A stretch of DNA of 64,000 bases from Musa acuminata AAA Group (GCF_036884655.1 NC_088357.1:42478001-42542000); one strand, 5' to 3'. Counted from the stretch's first letter, positions 48,491 to 62,279 are shown. The notes: a model not told the origin generated them from the letters alone. Translations and numbers: made by a program.

Positions 48491-51400
48491 ATCAAAGGCT
48501 AAGATCGCCTATTTCAACCATTTGAACCATAAGAAAGGGTTTTTAAACCTTTTCCTTGCCCCCTCTTTCAGCTTATATCATTCTCTTAATCTCTTTAACT
48601 CTCTCAAACTCATTCTTACTCACATTTAACAATTCAAATCATTTCTTTGTAGATAATTTATTATTAATGTAAGGACGATTTAGGATGCACCACAAAATTA
48701 CTCCTCAAAGCCCGAAAAAAATGTCACTATTCTTTCCTAATTTAGATTATTTTTGCTAAATTATACTAAATTTATATTTATTTTCAACTTAAAAACCCTA
48801 ATCTAACTTTTTTCTATTTTTCAAGTATTTTTGAAGCTTTTTTTTTTTTTTGGGCATACCGTGTTGATCATTGGTTGGTATATAGGTATGGTTCAAAATT
48901 GTAATCATTGAATAAAACTGTTATCTTCTTTTTCCAAATAAAGTTCATGACAAAAGGACTATAGTATTAATGTACATTAAACTAGAAGAAGGGAAAAATC
49001 AATAGGATATGCATAGTCATGCCAAGAAGAGAAAAGATGTCCTTGAAATGTTAGAATGGCCCTGTGTTATAACTTGCAATGAATTCATTGCACTGGAAAC
49101 CATCATTAGTAGTAATAGATTGTGATTAAGGACCTATAAAATTGTTTAATCACTGACTTAATATGCTCCCCATTGTGACTAAGGTTTTGATATATCAACT
49201 AATGAAAAAGGGATTCATATTAGTTGTACCAAAACTTAAAGACTTGCCACATTTTCATCGAAATGAACAGACTGTTCATCACCTATATCTTTTTCCATCT
49301 ACATAAAAACTAAGAAGGAAGAGTTTGTTAAATTCTTACAATTTTTACAATTTACAAATAAGGTAACAGCTCGGCCAGAAAATTTTGATTGCATTGTTAT
49401 ATAGGTACGAAGACGAGCAAGCACGTCATAAAGATGCATATGGGACACAAACCTTCATCACTTTGTAAAATATTGACTCTTAAGTATGTCAGTTATATTA
49501 GTTCCACTAGTTGGTGAATAAGGATTAATTTTCTCATAGTAATCCAGAAAAAAGACCTTATTCATAGATTTATAAATACAGGAATATCTAATATCTGATA
49601 AAAGAAAAGGTAAAAGAAAAAGATCCAAATATATAAAAGTATATTCAATAACCAACATATAATGTTTTCATCTTGATGTTAAGTTTATTATTTAACTGTA
49701 GAAGTCAAGGCATACGCAAGTTAGCTTCAAAAACTACTAAAGCCAGCAAAAAATATCTTACAGTCTAATTCTGAAATTGACTCAATATTATTATCCTTAG
49801 AACGTCTATTGCAGTACAAACAAGCTCATGCATCTTAAACTAGTAGATTAATGAAGCTTGTTTGTGTAACTTAAGGTTGGAATTGTTTGAGCATCGTGTA
49901 GGAGCTTAAGTAATAAAGTATTCATCTCAACATGCTTGCATATAGAAGAACCAGAGCAGAACACATTTCAAATTTGATGCAAGACAGAAAAGAACTTAGG
50001 GGATAAAAGAAAGCCCTGAGGTTTTTGTGAGATCCACAAAGTAAAAAAATTATGCTTATATATGTATTAATGCATTATTACAAAGAATTCTTTCCCACAT
50101 ATAAAGTCATCAAAAATACAACTGCACATATTAGAGTACTTTAAGCATACCCGTGCTACTATATTAAGATCAGGACATGCGATCTAGCTCAAAATCAACT
50201 AAACACTTCCAAAATACAACTTTGACCCATTTCCCAAATCCCAATTTCATCAGAAATAATAATTTATGACAATCTCTCCTTCACTTGAAGAACTTGCACA
50301 AGTTTGGATCTCGAATGAACTCTCTAAGCTTCAGATTTAAAGGGAAACAAAAAGCATTATAACTTTTCCACAAGTCAAAGGCTTAATATATACTTCTCAC
50401 GTGTCTTGATCACATAATATCTTCATCCATCTTGTAAATCAATGTCCGACAATCTTCATTACCTTGATTTAAGAAAGCAATTTTTATATTTAGCATCCAC
50501 TGTCCCAGATTCAACCCTCAATCCCCATGAATTTCTATTGGTTGTTGATGTACTTCATTCATGAACATTATCCCAACAGAGACTCTAAGCTATAATGTAA
50601 AATTAAACACCCATGAAAATAGAAAAGGATAGTCTCGTTAATATGGGTTGATCAGGTTATGATGCAGTGTGCCAAAGGGAAAAGAAGGATATGTTAGAAA
50701 ATAATTAAATCAAGAATAAACAAGCTAAGCAAGGAAATAATATGAAAAACAGCATCCCAAAATATGCCCATTACTTTTCAGTTTTCGCGGAAGGTGAAAA
50801 GAGATGACCTTTTTTTGTCACCTTTATCAAATTGGACAAGTTTAAGACACAAAATTAAACTCACCAAAAAAATTTAGTAAGTATTTCACAGTAAGATTTG
50901 ATTTTAATAATCTAATTTGGGACAAAGAAAATGAAAGTGGCTTCAAAATGGCAGATTATGAATGTATCATGATTTTCATGAGACTGGTTGTTTATACAGT
51001 TTGTTAGTGAATCAGAAACCTGCAATCCTAAAAACCGTTATAAAGATTAACCATAGGAAAGATGAGATGAGATGAATCTAAGAGTTTAATATACTATGTT
51101 TGGAAGAAGAATACCTTTTTTTTCTGTTTATTCTACAAAAAGGGACTGGGAAAGGCTTATTCCATGGCAGAATTTAGCAGCGACCATCATTATCAAGATT
51201 AACCTAAATCTTTCTCTTTCCTGTCAATAAATTCCATTGGATGGGATGGACTTATTCTCTCTCTTATTTCTACTTCTCTCTCCTAGAATAGTCCTTTTAT
51301 GCAAAATTTAGGCAAATATCCACATCTTTGGCTGTTTCAATCTTTCCTATTCCATCCACCCTTGAACCAAACAAAATTGAAGAGACCAAAACAGTAATCC

Positions 51401-53047
51401 CCACCTAGGGACATTATTATACCTATTCCCATTATTTGTTTTTCCACTCCAAACATGGCCTTAATATTGAATACAAGAATGACTGATCAAGAAATGTACA
51501 AAAATATTAAAACGAAGAAAAAAGGTGATAGACTATAAGTACGATGAGCATGCAAAAATGCTCTCAAATTTATCATTGTTCACTTCTCTACAGGAAAATG
51601 AAACTCAGATTGAGTGATTAGTTACATTAAATTAATAATTCAATCCATCTGAACCCTAATTTTAGATTACATCTCAAGGGTGAGAATATGAAGTAATATG
51701 AGAACTGGGGAGTACAAACAACAACTAATCAATTTTCTTTCCAATGAACTAGAGACAAAGGTAAGCACTATACCTCTATATGCTTGTACATGTTAACTGA
51801 TGAAAGGCTAGATCTAAACAATGTGATAAACTAATAGATTATCTCACTGCCATGTTCAAAGAAAATGGCACATATCCTCTAAATCTTAATCTTGGAACCA
51901 TTTGCACTGGATATCTTCCTGGATAACCGATTAACACCTTACATTCCTATTTGTACATGTGCACTCATAAGTCCGCAAGATTCAATGTCACATAGAAGGT
52001 GGGCAAACAAAGTATATCAGCCTCTAATAAGGTCAAGTTGTCATCACATCTATATTCATTGCAAATATAATTATATACAAAAGAACTAGCAACTCTAGAT
52101 GCTGAATACTTAGTTTATTGCAAACAATCAAGTCCACAGTCTAACTTTCTGTCCATCTATGTTCACTAAATATAGGAGAAGAGTCACTACGAACTACAAG
52201 TTGATGGTAATGATAAATTCAAGAACAATTCCATAAGCTTGCTTCAAAGCAGGTATATTAGACATTCATTTACAAACTCGAAACACAACTTAACATGTTT
52301 CTAAGAATTGCCAGCGATTATAAGAGCATAAAGCCAAAAAAGATGCTACAAAAAGAAAACCACTTACAGATTCCGTACACAAAACAAATCAGGAATTTCT
52401 GCTTGGATATATTCCCCAGCTAAGCTATTGCAAGACATCCTGTGAAACAGAATATTTTGTCACAGTTATTATCATGAGATGTAACAATTGAGAAACCGTA
52501 TCCAAATTCTTCTTGGCTTGTCAAACATGTGGAAGACCAAAATTGAGCTTAATACTCTCCTAACATAAAAGGCGTTCGTGTTAACCAAGTTGCAATGGTT
52601 TCCTTGTCATTGCAACATCATTAATTTTCTTGCCTATTAATACTATCCTTTAATCCACTGCTAGATAAAAATCAATTTATCCATGCCCACTAGCCCAAAT
52701 GTCATTCGTCATAAGGAAAAGCTATTTTTCAGCAAACTACGAGCCACCGAGAGCAGCAACTGAGCAAGCAAAAGAATCATGTGTAATATTTGCTGAAAAG
52801 AGGAAGCGAGGGTAAAAGCGCAAGTTGGTCTCCATATACATCCATATTCCCAAGAGCATTCTGCGAAGATCTGCTTGATGCCTCCCACTACAACATCCAC
52901 ACATCTACAAGCAAAATAGACTCTGGAGAGTAGACGATAAAAAGGGGAACTGCAAACCAAAAGAAACAATTCTGGGAGGCCTTAATGAGCCTCAAGGCAT
53001 CAGTTCTTTTGCAGGTCGAAAACAAACAAAGGTGAACAAAAAGCCAT

Positions 53048-53073
53048 AGAGAGAGAGAGAGAGAGAGAGCGAG
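53048..53073. repeat. GA microsatellite
   Basis: Run of alternating GA, with a similar one at 53609-53630. Both lie just downstream of the MIR156 hairpin in its direction of transcription. Confidence 0.9.
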
Positions 53074-54011
53074 AGGTGAGAGGAGAAAAGGGAGAACGAC
53101 AACAAAACTGAGATCCATCAAGGGTTTGCTCATGATTCCCACGGTCAAAAAGCAATCCAAACCTGTAGCTAGACGACGAAGCAAGGCAACAGCTCCATGA
53201 AATAAGGCACTGCCGTGCTAAACCCACCATATGATAAATCCGCCAAACGGGAGAGAAAGATCACAGCTACATTCTTCTGTTGGATCAAAACAAAGCCAGT
53301 CTTCATCTGACCTCACCGATTTCGCTTCGGGAAAAAGTAAACCCTAGAACAACGCACTGGCTCAAGGTTCAAGGTTATCATCCCAAAGGGAGCTCAATCC
53401 GCATCGGAAACTACTAGCTGTTCAGACTTGTGAAAGAAGACAAACGATCCGACCTTTGGCGAAAGGATGGCTAGCTACCGAAGAAACACAAACACAAACA
53501 AAAAAGAGGCCATAAAAAAGAAACCTTTGGCCCAAAGAGTGTCATCAAGATTCCAGTTTCCTTCGTAAAACGGATCCAAAAAAGAAGATCAGAAAACGAG
53601 AACGAGAAGAGAGAGAGAGAGAGAGAGAGGGGATCCATCAAACAGTAGTTTCTATCAAGTGCTCACTGTGCTGCCCAGAGAGAGAAAGGACAGATGCGGT
53701 GAATGTACCTCACCGTCGTCTCTATCCGAATTAGTACGCCGCTTCTCAAAAGTCACGTGTCGACCTCCCAAATCTATTATATTTTAGGGCTCAAACTTCG
53801 CTGCTGCTGATAGAAAACTACGGATGAAATCCATAGCGAACTATTTCTGATCGAGAAAAACCACAGATCATCCAGACTGATACAGCTTACACTTATCTTT
53901 CAGCAAATTTCCAGACGAACCGTAAGGAAAAAAGCTCGCTTTTGGGTGTTTGGGGGACAACTCGATCCTACTCTACAACCGAGGTTAAAGATAAGAATTA
54001 AGGAGGAGAAG

Positions 54012-54118
54012 TAGATAAGGCTGACAGGAAGAGAAGTGAGCACGCAGCGGAAACAGCAGCGCCATCATATCATTTCTTGTTCCCACCCTGTGCTCACTCT
54101 CTCCTGTCAGCCCCTCCC
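54012..54118 (-). ncRNA. MIR156: MIR156 precursor hairpin
   Basis: On the minus strand the 5' arm contains TGACAGGAGAGAGTGAGCAC (54109 down to 54090). This equals the canonical miR156 (TGACAGAAGAGAGTGAGCAC) with one change, A to G at position 7. The 3' arm holds a 22-base star (54041 down to 54020) that reads GCTCACTTCTCTTCCTG and then TCAGC. All 20 mature bases pair with it, leaving two single-base bulges on the star side, the same layout as canonical miR156/miR156*. The star carries C where the usual one has T, so the A-to-G change is compensated. The loop is about 48 bases. miR156 guides cleavage of SPL transcription-factor mRNAs and holds the juvenile phase. G at position 7 would give a G:U pair with typical SPL sites. 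On the plus strand the same fold gives no known mature sequence. Confidence 0.92.
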
Positions 54119-54173
54119 CTTCTCCTTCGACTCTTCGCCTCTCGCCACAACGGTTCGACTGTGTTCCTCCCAA

Positions 54174-54185
54174 CACATAAATAGG
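54174..54185 (-). promoter_or_regulatory. Possible TATA-like element of the MIR156 transcript
   Basis: Minus-strand CTATTTATG lies about 60 bases before the hairpin, so transcription could start near 54145. Weak match. Confidence 0.3.
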
Positions 54186-56005
54186 GAAGAGAAGGGGAGA
54201 GAGCCAATGTGGAAGAACGAAGCCATCACAGTTCCCATTAGGAAGCCCAATAAGTACTTACTGACTTTACATTTTTTAGAGCAGAAAAAAGAAAAACAAT
54301 TTTGTACACCCATTTTATCAAAAAAAGTGCTTCTTAGTTTTTATTTTTTTCAGAAATATTTTTGAATAAATTGATATTTTGCACAATCCATATTACTAAA
54401 CGCATGATAAACATCTGTTCCGTTTTGAAATCCCCAAAAAGTACCTTTGATTTGTACACACATTTTGTTTTATCAAATAAATATATTTTTTATTTTTTTA
54501 AAGATAAAAGACGTAGATAAAATTCACTATACGATATACTGTCAAAATCTTTCTCCACCAAGAACTAAGCTAACTGATATCTCGAAACAACTATTTCTTA
54601 TTTTTCAAAAATATTTATTTTTGTAAAATATCATATTAGATCGGTCGGAATGTTATTTCAAAATCACTCGATTCAGTGGCATGATCAATTTTTACTTTTA
54701 TTTATTATTTATAAAAGAAAAAAAGTACGTAAAACATTATAATTTAATTATTTCGATTGAATTTGTTATTGTTTGATTGAATAGTGACCAAATCGAATAT
54801 ATCAGTATCAAGAAAATGAAACACTATATATCCAAAAAATACAAAATAGAATTTAAAAAAAAAACAACAAATTGAGCATAGCTGAGTCGTATTTAGATTG
54901 ATTCATGTTGACGGAAGGCTATAAAACAAAACACAAACAGTCTCTTCACTAAATGAAACGGTGCAGAATCATAATCAACCAGACATAGTTTCGGTTGATC
55001 TGATAGCTCCCTCTCCTCGCACAAGGAACTGGATATTTATGCTCTGCTACGCAACGTAACTACTATCAGTCCTTCGTCCCCTGATCTCCATCAATGGATT
55101 GTTTATCTATTACACGTCAAAACAACTAAATGGCAGAAAACGTGGATTGTTCATAAAACGATTTGACATTTTGAAGGGGTGTATGACCAAGTGGGTTTAG
55201 AAGACGTTTCTCTTTAAGATGAAAGAAGAAAGCAGAACTAAAGCAAGAAGAGGAGAGAACAGTATGAGCCTGCAGCGAGAAAACCTGGATCCGTGGGGAA
55301 GAGGGGCGGGCGGATGATCATGCCCTGCGTCGAGCGTGGTGACACGGGCGCGAGACTCGGCCGCTGTGGTGATTAGATAACCACCCATCGCCTTCATCTT
55401 CCACGGGCAATATAAATCGGCCCATCTCTGGTGCGGAAAAATGTTCGAGAGCATTCTTTGAAGCTTCCACCTAAGTAGCAGTCTTCTCACGTCGATGTCA
55501 AAGACAATGTCACGCAACCCGCATTGGCATTACAAGAAATTGAACGTCAGAAAAATGATAATCCCAATCTCATAATGTTTTTTCACCTGATGACAGTGTA
55601 TCCAACTCAGTTTGAATCCTCATCCTACAATTTTCTTATGTTTGGTGACGCAAATCGGGATTTCTAATCCCTAAACTACAAATTTAAATATCTTAGGTAG
55701 CATGGCTGATCTCGATAATAAATCTTGGAACCAAATCCTAACTTCGTTAGTAATCCCTTGCGCAAAAAATTACTAATTAGTGCAGCAAGCCCAAGTTAGT
55801 TCATTCATCAACAGGTAAAATTAGCACTCTAGAATGGAATTTCTGATACATGCTAATATAAATACTCAGAACCTAGAGTTTCATAAATAGCAGCCCTTTT
55901 ACCAACTAAGATGGTTTAAGGGCATTGATTAGGAGTCATGGTAAGATGTCCCGTGCACGTTTGCGCACCTGCAGCCGTGTCATCGGGAGCTGAGAACAGC
56001 AATCG
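54186..56005. other. Spacer between MIR156 and TAF5
   Basis: AT-rich from 54.3 to 54.9 kb, more balanced afterwards. A 106-codon minus-strand frame at 55197-55517 has no domain I recognise. The right end probably holds the TAF5 3' UTR. Confidence 0.4.
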
Positions 56006-59000
56006 TCATAAGCATTTTGACAGTGCTCCAGCTGCAAACAGAAGATTCCTTCTAGAGAACTGCAAGCACCACCATCATCATCATAGATCATATAATGATT
56101 TGAGAGCAAAAAAAAGGGGAACAAAACATGAGTTTTCCCTACCTGTAATGTATAAACAGGAGTAGATTTGGTAGGGAGAGCTTTTAACAGCCGCAAACGG
56201 TTTGAGCTGCTAGATTTGCTGTACAGAAAATCACAAAGTTTTCGTTTTCTCGAGTAAGCACATCATTGGAGAGCTTTCAAGACGAAATCCAACTTACCTC
56301 TCCATCCTTGATGCCCTCGTGCTGGCCGTGACATCCCATAATTTTATGGTGCAGTCAGCAGACCCAGAAGCAAGTAGTGTCCCTTCACAACTGCAGGAAA
56401 AGAAATATTAGCGATAACTAACGCCTACATTCTACCGTAAACAGTGTATGTGTTCAGTTTATGACAAAGAGTTGCACAATTTTGAGATGCACAAGATACT
56501 ATAATATCAAAATGTATAAATAATTTCCAATGTCTGCTTGTGTTTTATCCATAATCCAGGAATATGGAAGAATTATTTACCTGAAAGCAAGTGTCCAAAC
56601 ACAAGAGCTGTGTCCTACTAATGGTGAAACACAACGACCACTTGAGAGATCCCACATCATTATTGTACCATCTTCATCACCAGAAGCCATATAACGCCCA
56701 TCAGGAGACATTGCCAATGACAATATCATACTCCTGTGACCAATGAAAATGCGTACACACTCCCCACTTTGTACATCCCATAATCTGACTGTTTTGTCGC
56801 TCGAACCAGTTGCAATATAATTACAATTTGCATGCCATTGAACACACTGAGGGATGCACATAAACACAGGAACTAAGGCAGTTTCACAAGGAAATACATA
56901 AAAGAAACATAAGAATTAGAATTAAAGAACACTAAATGGACAGATTCAGTTCCAGCAAGCAAGCCGAGGAAGCACACATGGACACATAGCAGAGCAATTT
57001 CACAAGGAAACACCAAAAGAAACAAAAAATAATCTCAAGATAAGCAACTGCCAGAATGCACATAGAGATATATGTCACTAAATGCATGAATTATCCCAAG
57101 ATATCGACAGTTTAACAAGAATTGAATTGCATCAACAACAGGTCTTACATTTGACCATCAAGTTCATGTAGGCATAAAAATATACCAACATACTTGGACC
57201 CCTATGTGTGTCAATGTTTTATATGCATATGCCTCACATAGAAAAGACAAAAGAAATGACATTTTATGAACACAATGTTCATCAGTTGCACTGTTTGCAA
57301 GCTAATTTTACCTATTGATGTCAAGGTAAAAAGAAATTTTAATTTACCATGCTGGCCATGACCCAAGTAACTTATATTTGGAAAATTACGGGGATGGTAT
57401 CAATATCCACAGTATTCCCATGAACTACAAAATTTTGGAGCTGGGAGATCTCCAGGAATTATAGTTGTATCACATCCTAAATTCAAGCATTTTATCACTT
57501 AATTAAACAAAGTAGAGTCTTGATCAAGACAAACTTCCAACATAAAGTGATAACAAATAAAGCATAACAGTTGGCAAAAGCATGAAACGAAGACAAGAAG
57601 GAGCTAAGATGGATGCACCAGCAATATTAGCAGTAAGATAAAACCAATACTTGTTCACTGGCACAGTAAACCAAATGCAGAGAAAAGCGTAAAGAACCAT
57701 CAATACTATTCTTGAAAGAACAAGTAAGAGACATGAGATGATGTCTACAGGAATCATAGAGAAGAAAAAGCAAAAACATGTACAGCATAAAATATTTGTA
57801 AGAACCGTATGCTAAGCGACATCCCATTTATGAATACCAAGATTGGAAGGCAAATCTTATTTGTTACATGGCTAACCTACAGGCATGTAATATTTACGCC
57901 CCAAAACCCACTCGATCTTACCTACTACTTATAAGAAACATAAATTTATGGTTATATAAACATAGAGAAGAAAAATTGTGAATCTTTCCATCAGTTACAC
58001 AATTCACATCTCTATATCACAGGATACTTATAACCTTCGTTTTATTTTATTATTATTTTTTTTGAGCCAAAGACAAGCATAGCATGTAAAACATGCACCT
58101 TGAATCATTTGCGTGTAAAGAAACAAAAAGACATTACAAAACTAAGGCACTTATAGCGTGAACCAGACAGACATTATTGTCGGTCTGTTCATACTTACAT
58201 CAACATCAGAAAGATGTCCAGCCATTATCCTTAGGGGTTGGATTCTCTCCATTGACCAAATTCTAGCTGTCCGATCATGTGAAGAACTAGCAAAATAATG
58301 GCCAACAGGACTGAACTGCACCACAAAAAAAGATCAGCATGACCAGATGTCAAAGTAAAGAAACTAAATAGCTCAGATAATGCAAGTGAAGGAAAAAAAG
58401 AGCCTCAATAACTCAGAATCTAAAAATGTAGGCTTAAATAGAAAAGCAAACGAATCTCAAAGATTTAGAAACTACATAATTTCTTAGAAAAAAATTCGAA
58501 GAGAGCTATAAAAGACACACAGAAAAACTGATACTGGTACATATTTGCATCAAATACTGTTGATAAACTAAATACGCCCAACTTAAAGAACTACTCAATA
58601 AAAATAAATGATTAGTGAATTCAAAGTATTCAACAAAAATCAACAGTAAACAAGCTTATACCTAACATGCAAATGTAAGGAATACAGAAGAAAATATTCT
58701 CACAGTTCTGTATTGCTCAATCTAGAACTAGGTTCATTATTCTGATGGCAATCATGCCCTGTTGCTAATTTTGGGCCCAAAATCAGCAACAGGTGATCCA
58801 TGTGACACTTCAACAGGTGATGCATGACATCTGAGACACTTCAGACCCTCTTCATGTGGTGACACTAAGTCCAACTAACCCCATGCAGTCACGCCTAATA
58901 GTCTTAGTTACACAGGTGATCCATCTTTTTTGAAGGGATCAAACAATACACCAGAAATTTGATACACTCACTATCTTGTTTGAAAAACCTTTAGATTTTA

Positions 59001-60172
59001 TGTTCAACAGTCAAACTTGTATTTTAGCTCATCTCTTAAGCATCATGAAATTATTAAAATTGAAAAAGCGCATTAGAGAAACTTATCTAATCAAATCCAT
59101 GACTAGTACACTGGCTCAATCCTATAGAAATGACTGTCTCTCGCCAACATTAGTCATTAGAAAATTTGTCAGAAGATGGTAGATCAAATTGACTCTTTTC
59201 TCTTGCAACCTTTCCGCATTCATCTTTACTCAGGCAAATTTTAGCTAACATAGATTACCAGCACACCTTTGAACGTAAACCATGCATATATTTATCTATA
59301 TAGAGCAGGTAAATAAATGTTTTTGTTCACTAAATGGTGAAAATAATTCTATCCATTTCCAAAAACTTAAAACAATAACAAGTGAAGTTCGGTCAAATCT
59401 GGAGCTAGCCATATCAATTCTTTCTCACCACCAATCTTTAGTTGAAATCAAGCTTTTAAATACTAACTCAATATCAGTTTTGTTAATTGGTCAAACTAGC
59501 ATGTCATTAATATGCTGGGCACTCTACCAACCTGCATTGTCCTATATCACCAAAAGAAAAATGAAACAAAGGTTATAACAAAACCGATTGTTCCAACCAA
59601 AATGGTTTAATAGCAGCCCTTGGTCAGACCACTAAATAGTCAAAACCATACTATGATATTTGAGACCTTTGAGAGCAATATCATTAATTAATCCAATCTT
59701 TAATGTTTCAATCAAAGTTTTCTTAGGTCTTCATACAAAGGTTTCAAATGTCAATTTGGTACCAGAGGGTGTATCAACATGGTACAATGCCATGCTGACC
59801 AGTACATGTCTGGCCAGGTGAGAGGAAGGGCGAGGGGGTTTGGGGTTGAAGTACTGGCAGAAGGAGTTGGCGGATCCGTATTAGTAGTAGGAGGTCCTGA
59901 CCTCAAGGAGGAAGCAACAGCAATGAGATGAGATGGGGGAGATCTGCATTGGTAGGAGGTAAGAGGTAGCGACTTTGAGGATGAGGTGGAGGATTAGTAG
60001 AAGGTGACAGCAACGAGATGGTGAGGAAGAGGTTGCAGCGATACAGTGCAAAGGATGAAAATGTTGACAGTGAAACAACAGTCTTATTTTTATAAAAACA
60101 ACAGTCTTATTTTTATAAGAACAAATAAAAGGTTGTGGGGGGAGAGAGAGCGAGCGAGCGAGCGAGAGTAAC

Positions 60173-60204
<32 letters not shown>

Positions 60205-61626
60205 AGGAAAGGAAAAAAACAGCTGTCTTATTTTTATAAAAACAAATTAAAAAAATATCTAGAACTGGTACCTATTGCTCATTACGACTTGGTACAGGTG
60301 AGCTTACTGCCTGGTAAACCTAGAACGGTGAGCTTATGGAACATGAAGTTCCATTTTGAACCGGACTGGGAGAAATTGCCCAGTCCATGTACCAGTCAGC
60401 CCCTGATCTACATCTAGGTTGGCCATTAAACCAGGAAATACCGATTTGTATGGACCAGTATGGCTGAAACTTTAAACTTGGCTTCCAACTCTACAGATAT
60501 GTATTAGCTCATTCCTCACCAAACTAAAATAATTTAAAGTCTCTTTTTGATGTATAGTTTTCGCCTTTTTGCCCTCAGTAGGTGAAATATAACTATATGG
60601 GATAAGTAAACCTTGCTTTAGGCATCATGAAATCACAACAAACAAGTCCGAAATTCATGCTCGCGAAGATAAAAGCAACAGGTTGTGCGTCCAACTATAT
60701 ATAAAATGTAAACCCTGCAACAGCTACAAAATTGACTACAATGTTGATACTGTTTTCACTAACTAAAGTACAAAGCAGACCATGCCTCTCTGAAACTCAC
60801 AAATTGCGATGCCACAAGTAGACCAAGCTTCTCTCTAACACAGCCAATCCAAGATGTAAGCTCTTTGGGCCACTTGGTTTGTAATAGATCATCCTCATAA
60901 ATTATGAAATTATGAAATTAAAAATCATTTTTATCTAGCAAATATGCCTACAGTCATCCAGAGAAACTTCTTAGCACTAATAGTAGCATAGATCAGGTAT
61001 AAAAAAAATCCATTCAGTCTCTGGTTAATCCCAAAGACAGCATTTAACCCAAAATTCACATGCAAATCTCAGTTGAAGATACACTGAAAATGGTCTACAC
61101 ATCATTGATAAAATTATCACAAACTTGCAGGTCATTTTTGTTGCAAAATTTAGAGGACACAGCATTCAGAATTCAAATGAGCAACAGATTCAGCTTTTGT
61201 AATTGAATATTAAAATTAATCAAAACTTTTGTAAATAACTGATTTTGTATTTTACATGGAACATAAAAGAAAATGGTAGCTTTTCTTACTTGAACATCCC
61301 ACACGGGATAATTATGACCTTTGTAGCAGACAAGATTGGTATTGAGCTTGGTGCTCCATAATCGGACTGAAGCAAGACATAGTGCAATATTGAGTATGTG
61401 TAGGATGAATAGGACCTGATAAACTAGCAAATAATATGTAGTTCAGCCTAAGATAAAAGTCTTACTTGTTGAGTCTGATGATGATGACAATAGAAATTCC
61501 CCGAAAGGACTAAATGTGGCTGAATAAACAGGTCCAGAGTGACCATGAAACAAGGTATAGGGTTTTTTGCCCTCCTCTGTTGCGGGCAAATTCTCATTTT
61601 TTGCAGATTCTTTTTCTCCATGCAAA
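56006..61626 (-). CDS. TAF5: TAF5, TFIID subunit, C-terminal WD40 part (5' end outside window)
   Basis: TBP-associated factor 5, a scaffold of TFIID for RNA polymerase II initiation. Seven exons are readable: complement(56006..56059, 56143..56218, 56298..56390, 56581..56846, 58199..58315, 61290..61366, 61466..61626). All are GT..AG with closing phases, and together they encode 280 residues to the stop. Six WD40 repeats follow in order: [105 protein letters not shown], then a final partial blade. The tail reads [17 protein letters not shown], close to the plant family end [14 protein letters not shown]. The LisH and TAF5 N-terminal domains are not in the window; the first visible exon starts mid-codon at 61626. 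The 2.97-kb intron holds a dispersed repeat, and an LTR element lies upstream. Confidence 0.94.
59755..60470. repeat. Purine-rich plus TACC-type dispersed repeat in a TAF5 intron
   Basis: TTGGTACCAGAGGGTGTATC and TGCCATGCTGACCAGTACAT begin a block. It continues with GGAGG-rich sequence (59820-60060), a GA/GCGA microsatellite (60138-60207), and ACTGGTACCTATTGC...ACTGCCTGGTAAACC. It shares order and motifs with 33980-34440. Confidence 0.6.
60138..60207. repeat. Compound GA/GCGA microsatellite
   Basis: GAGAGAGAGCGAGCGAGCGA, then a spacer, then a long GA run ending in GGGAGGGAGG. Confidence 0.9.
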
Positions 61627-61985
61627 CTAGCTGAAGATTGTTTTAGTTAAATAAAATCCATCAAATTTGAGGTAGCTAATTTGTGGCAAATTCTATATAA
61701 GATTACAAGATGTTTTTTACTAGGACAAATCAAACACCCAAAAATGGTGTAATGATAAAAAAAATGAAAAATCCTATCTTTGTTTCAATATTAAATCTTG
61801 ATAATGGGACCATAACTAGTGGTCTCAAACAAAACAACCTAGAAAACAGAATTACATGTTGCATGGTCAATTCACATAAAGATAAATGATAAGAAAAGCT
61901 CATGTCTAAGAAGCACAGACATGGACACGGCAACGTCATTTTTTTTTTAAATTAGGCTACAAACACGACGAGGACATGCATATTT

Positions 61986-61989
<4 letters not shown>

Positions 61990-62025
<36 letters not shown>
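61990..62025. repeat. TA dinucleotide microsatellite
   Basis: About 18 uninterrupted AT repeats in an AT-rich stretch upstream of the visible TAF5 exons. Confidence 0.95.
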
Positions 62026-62026
<1 letters not shown>

Positions 62027-62279
62027 TAGTTTTATAATATTTATATTTAAAATTTATAATACATTTGGTGTTTTTTTAATAAATTCCTAGTATAATCCAT
62101 GTAACTTACTTCTGTTATAAATTTTATACATGACTTATTACTAATACGAGACAGTAACATATTTTATCATCAATATAGTTATTAATATAGTTATGGGACA
62201 TTGTAATCAGGGAATATAAAAGGTCATCAATTCCTTAAAAAATACTAAAAAGAAATACAAAGCCTTGAGAAGGCCTTAC

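Larger units (their letters stand above)
44061..54011 (-). other. 10-kb interval without a protein gene; possibly part of the primary miR156 transcript
   Basis: No frame shows a known domain. The longest minus-strand frames (46557-46772, 71 codons; 47009-47410, 133 codons) have stretches of plausible composition but no family I recognise. They are interrupted relative to each other, so at most they mark an old pseudogene. TACCG-type dispersed repeats occur at about 44780-44870 and 48290-48480, and GA runs at about 53048-53070 and 53609-53630. A MIR156 hairpin lies at the right edge, reading leftward into this interval, and plant MIR156 primary transcripts can be long and spliced. How far the transcript extends cannot be read from sequence. 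Confidence 0.4.

Noticed and set aside
53639..53690. Second miR156-like site (GTGCTCACTGTGCTG)
   Set aside because: Only the first eight or so bases match and no complementary arm is found nearby.
54012..54118. MIR156 on the plus strand
   Set aside because: In that orientation the 5' arm would not yield a known mature miR156, while the minus strand gives both the mature and the typical star sequence.
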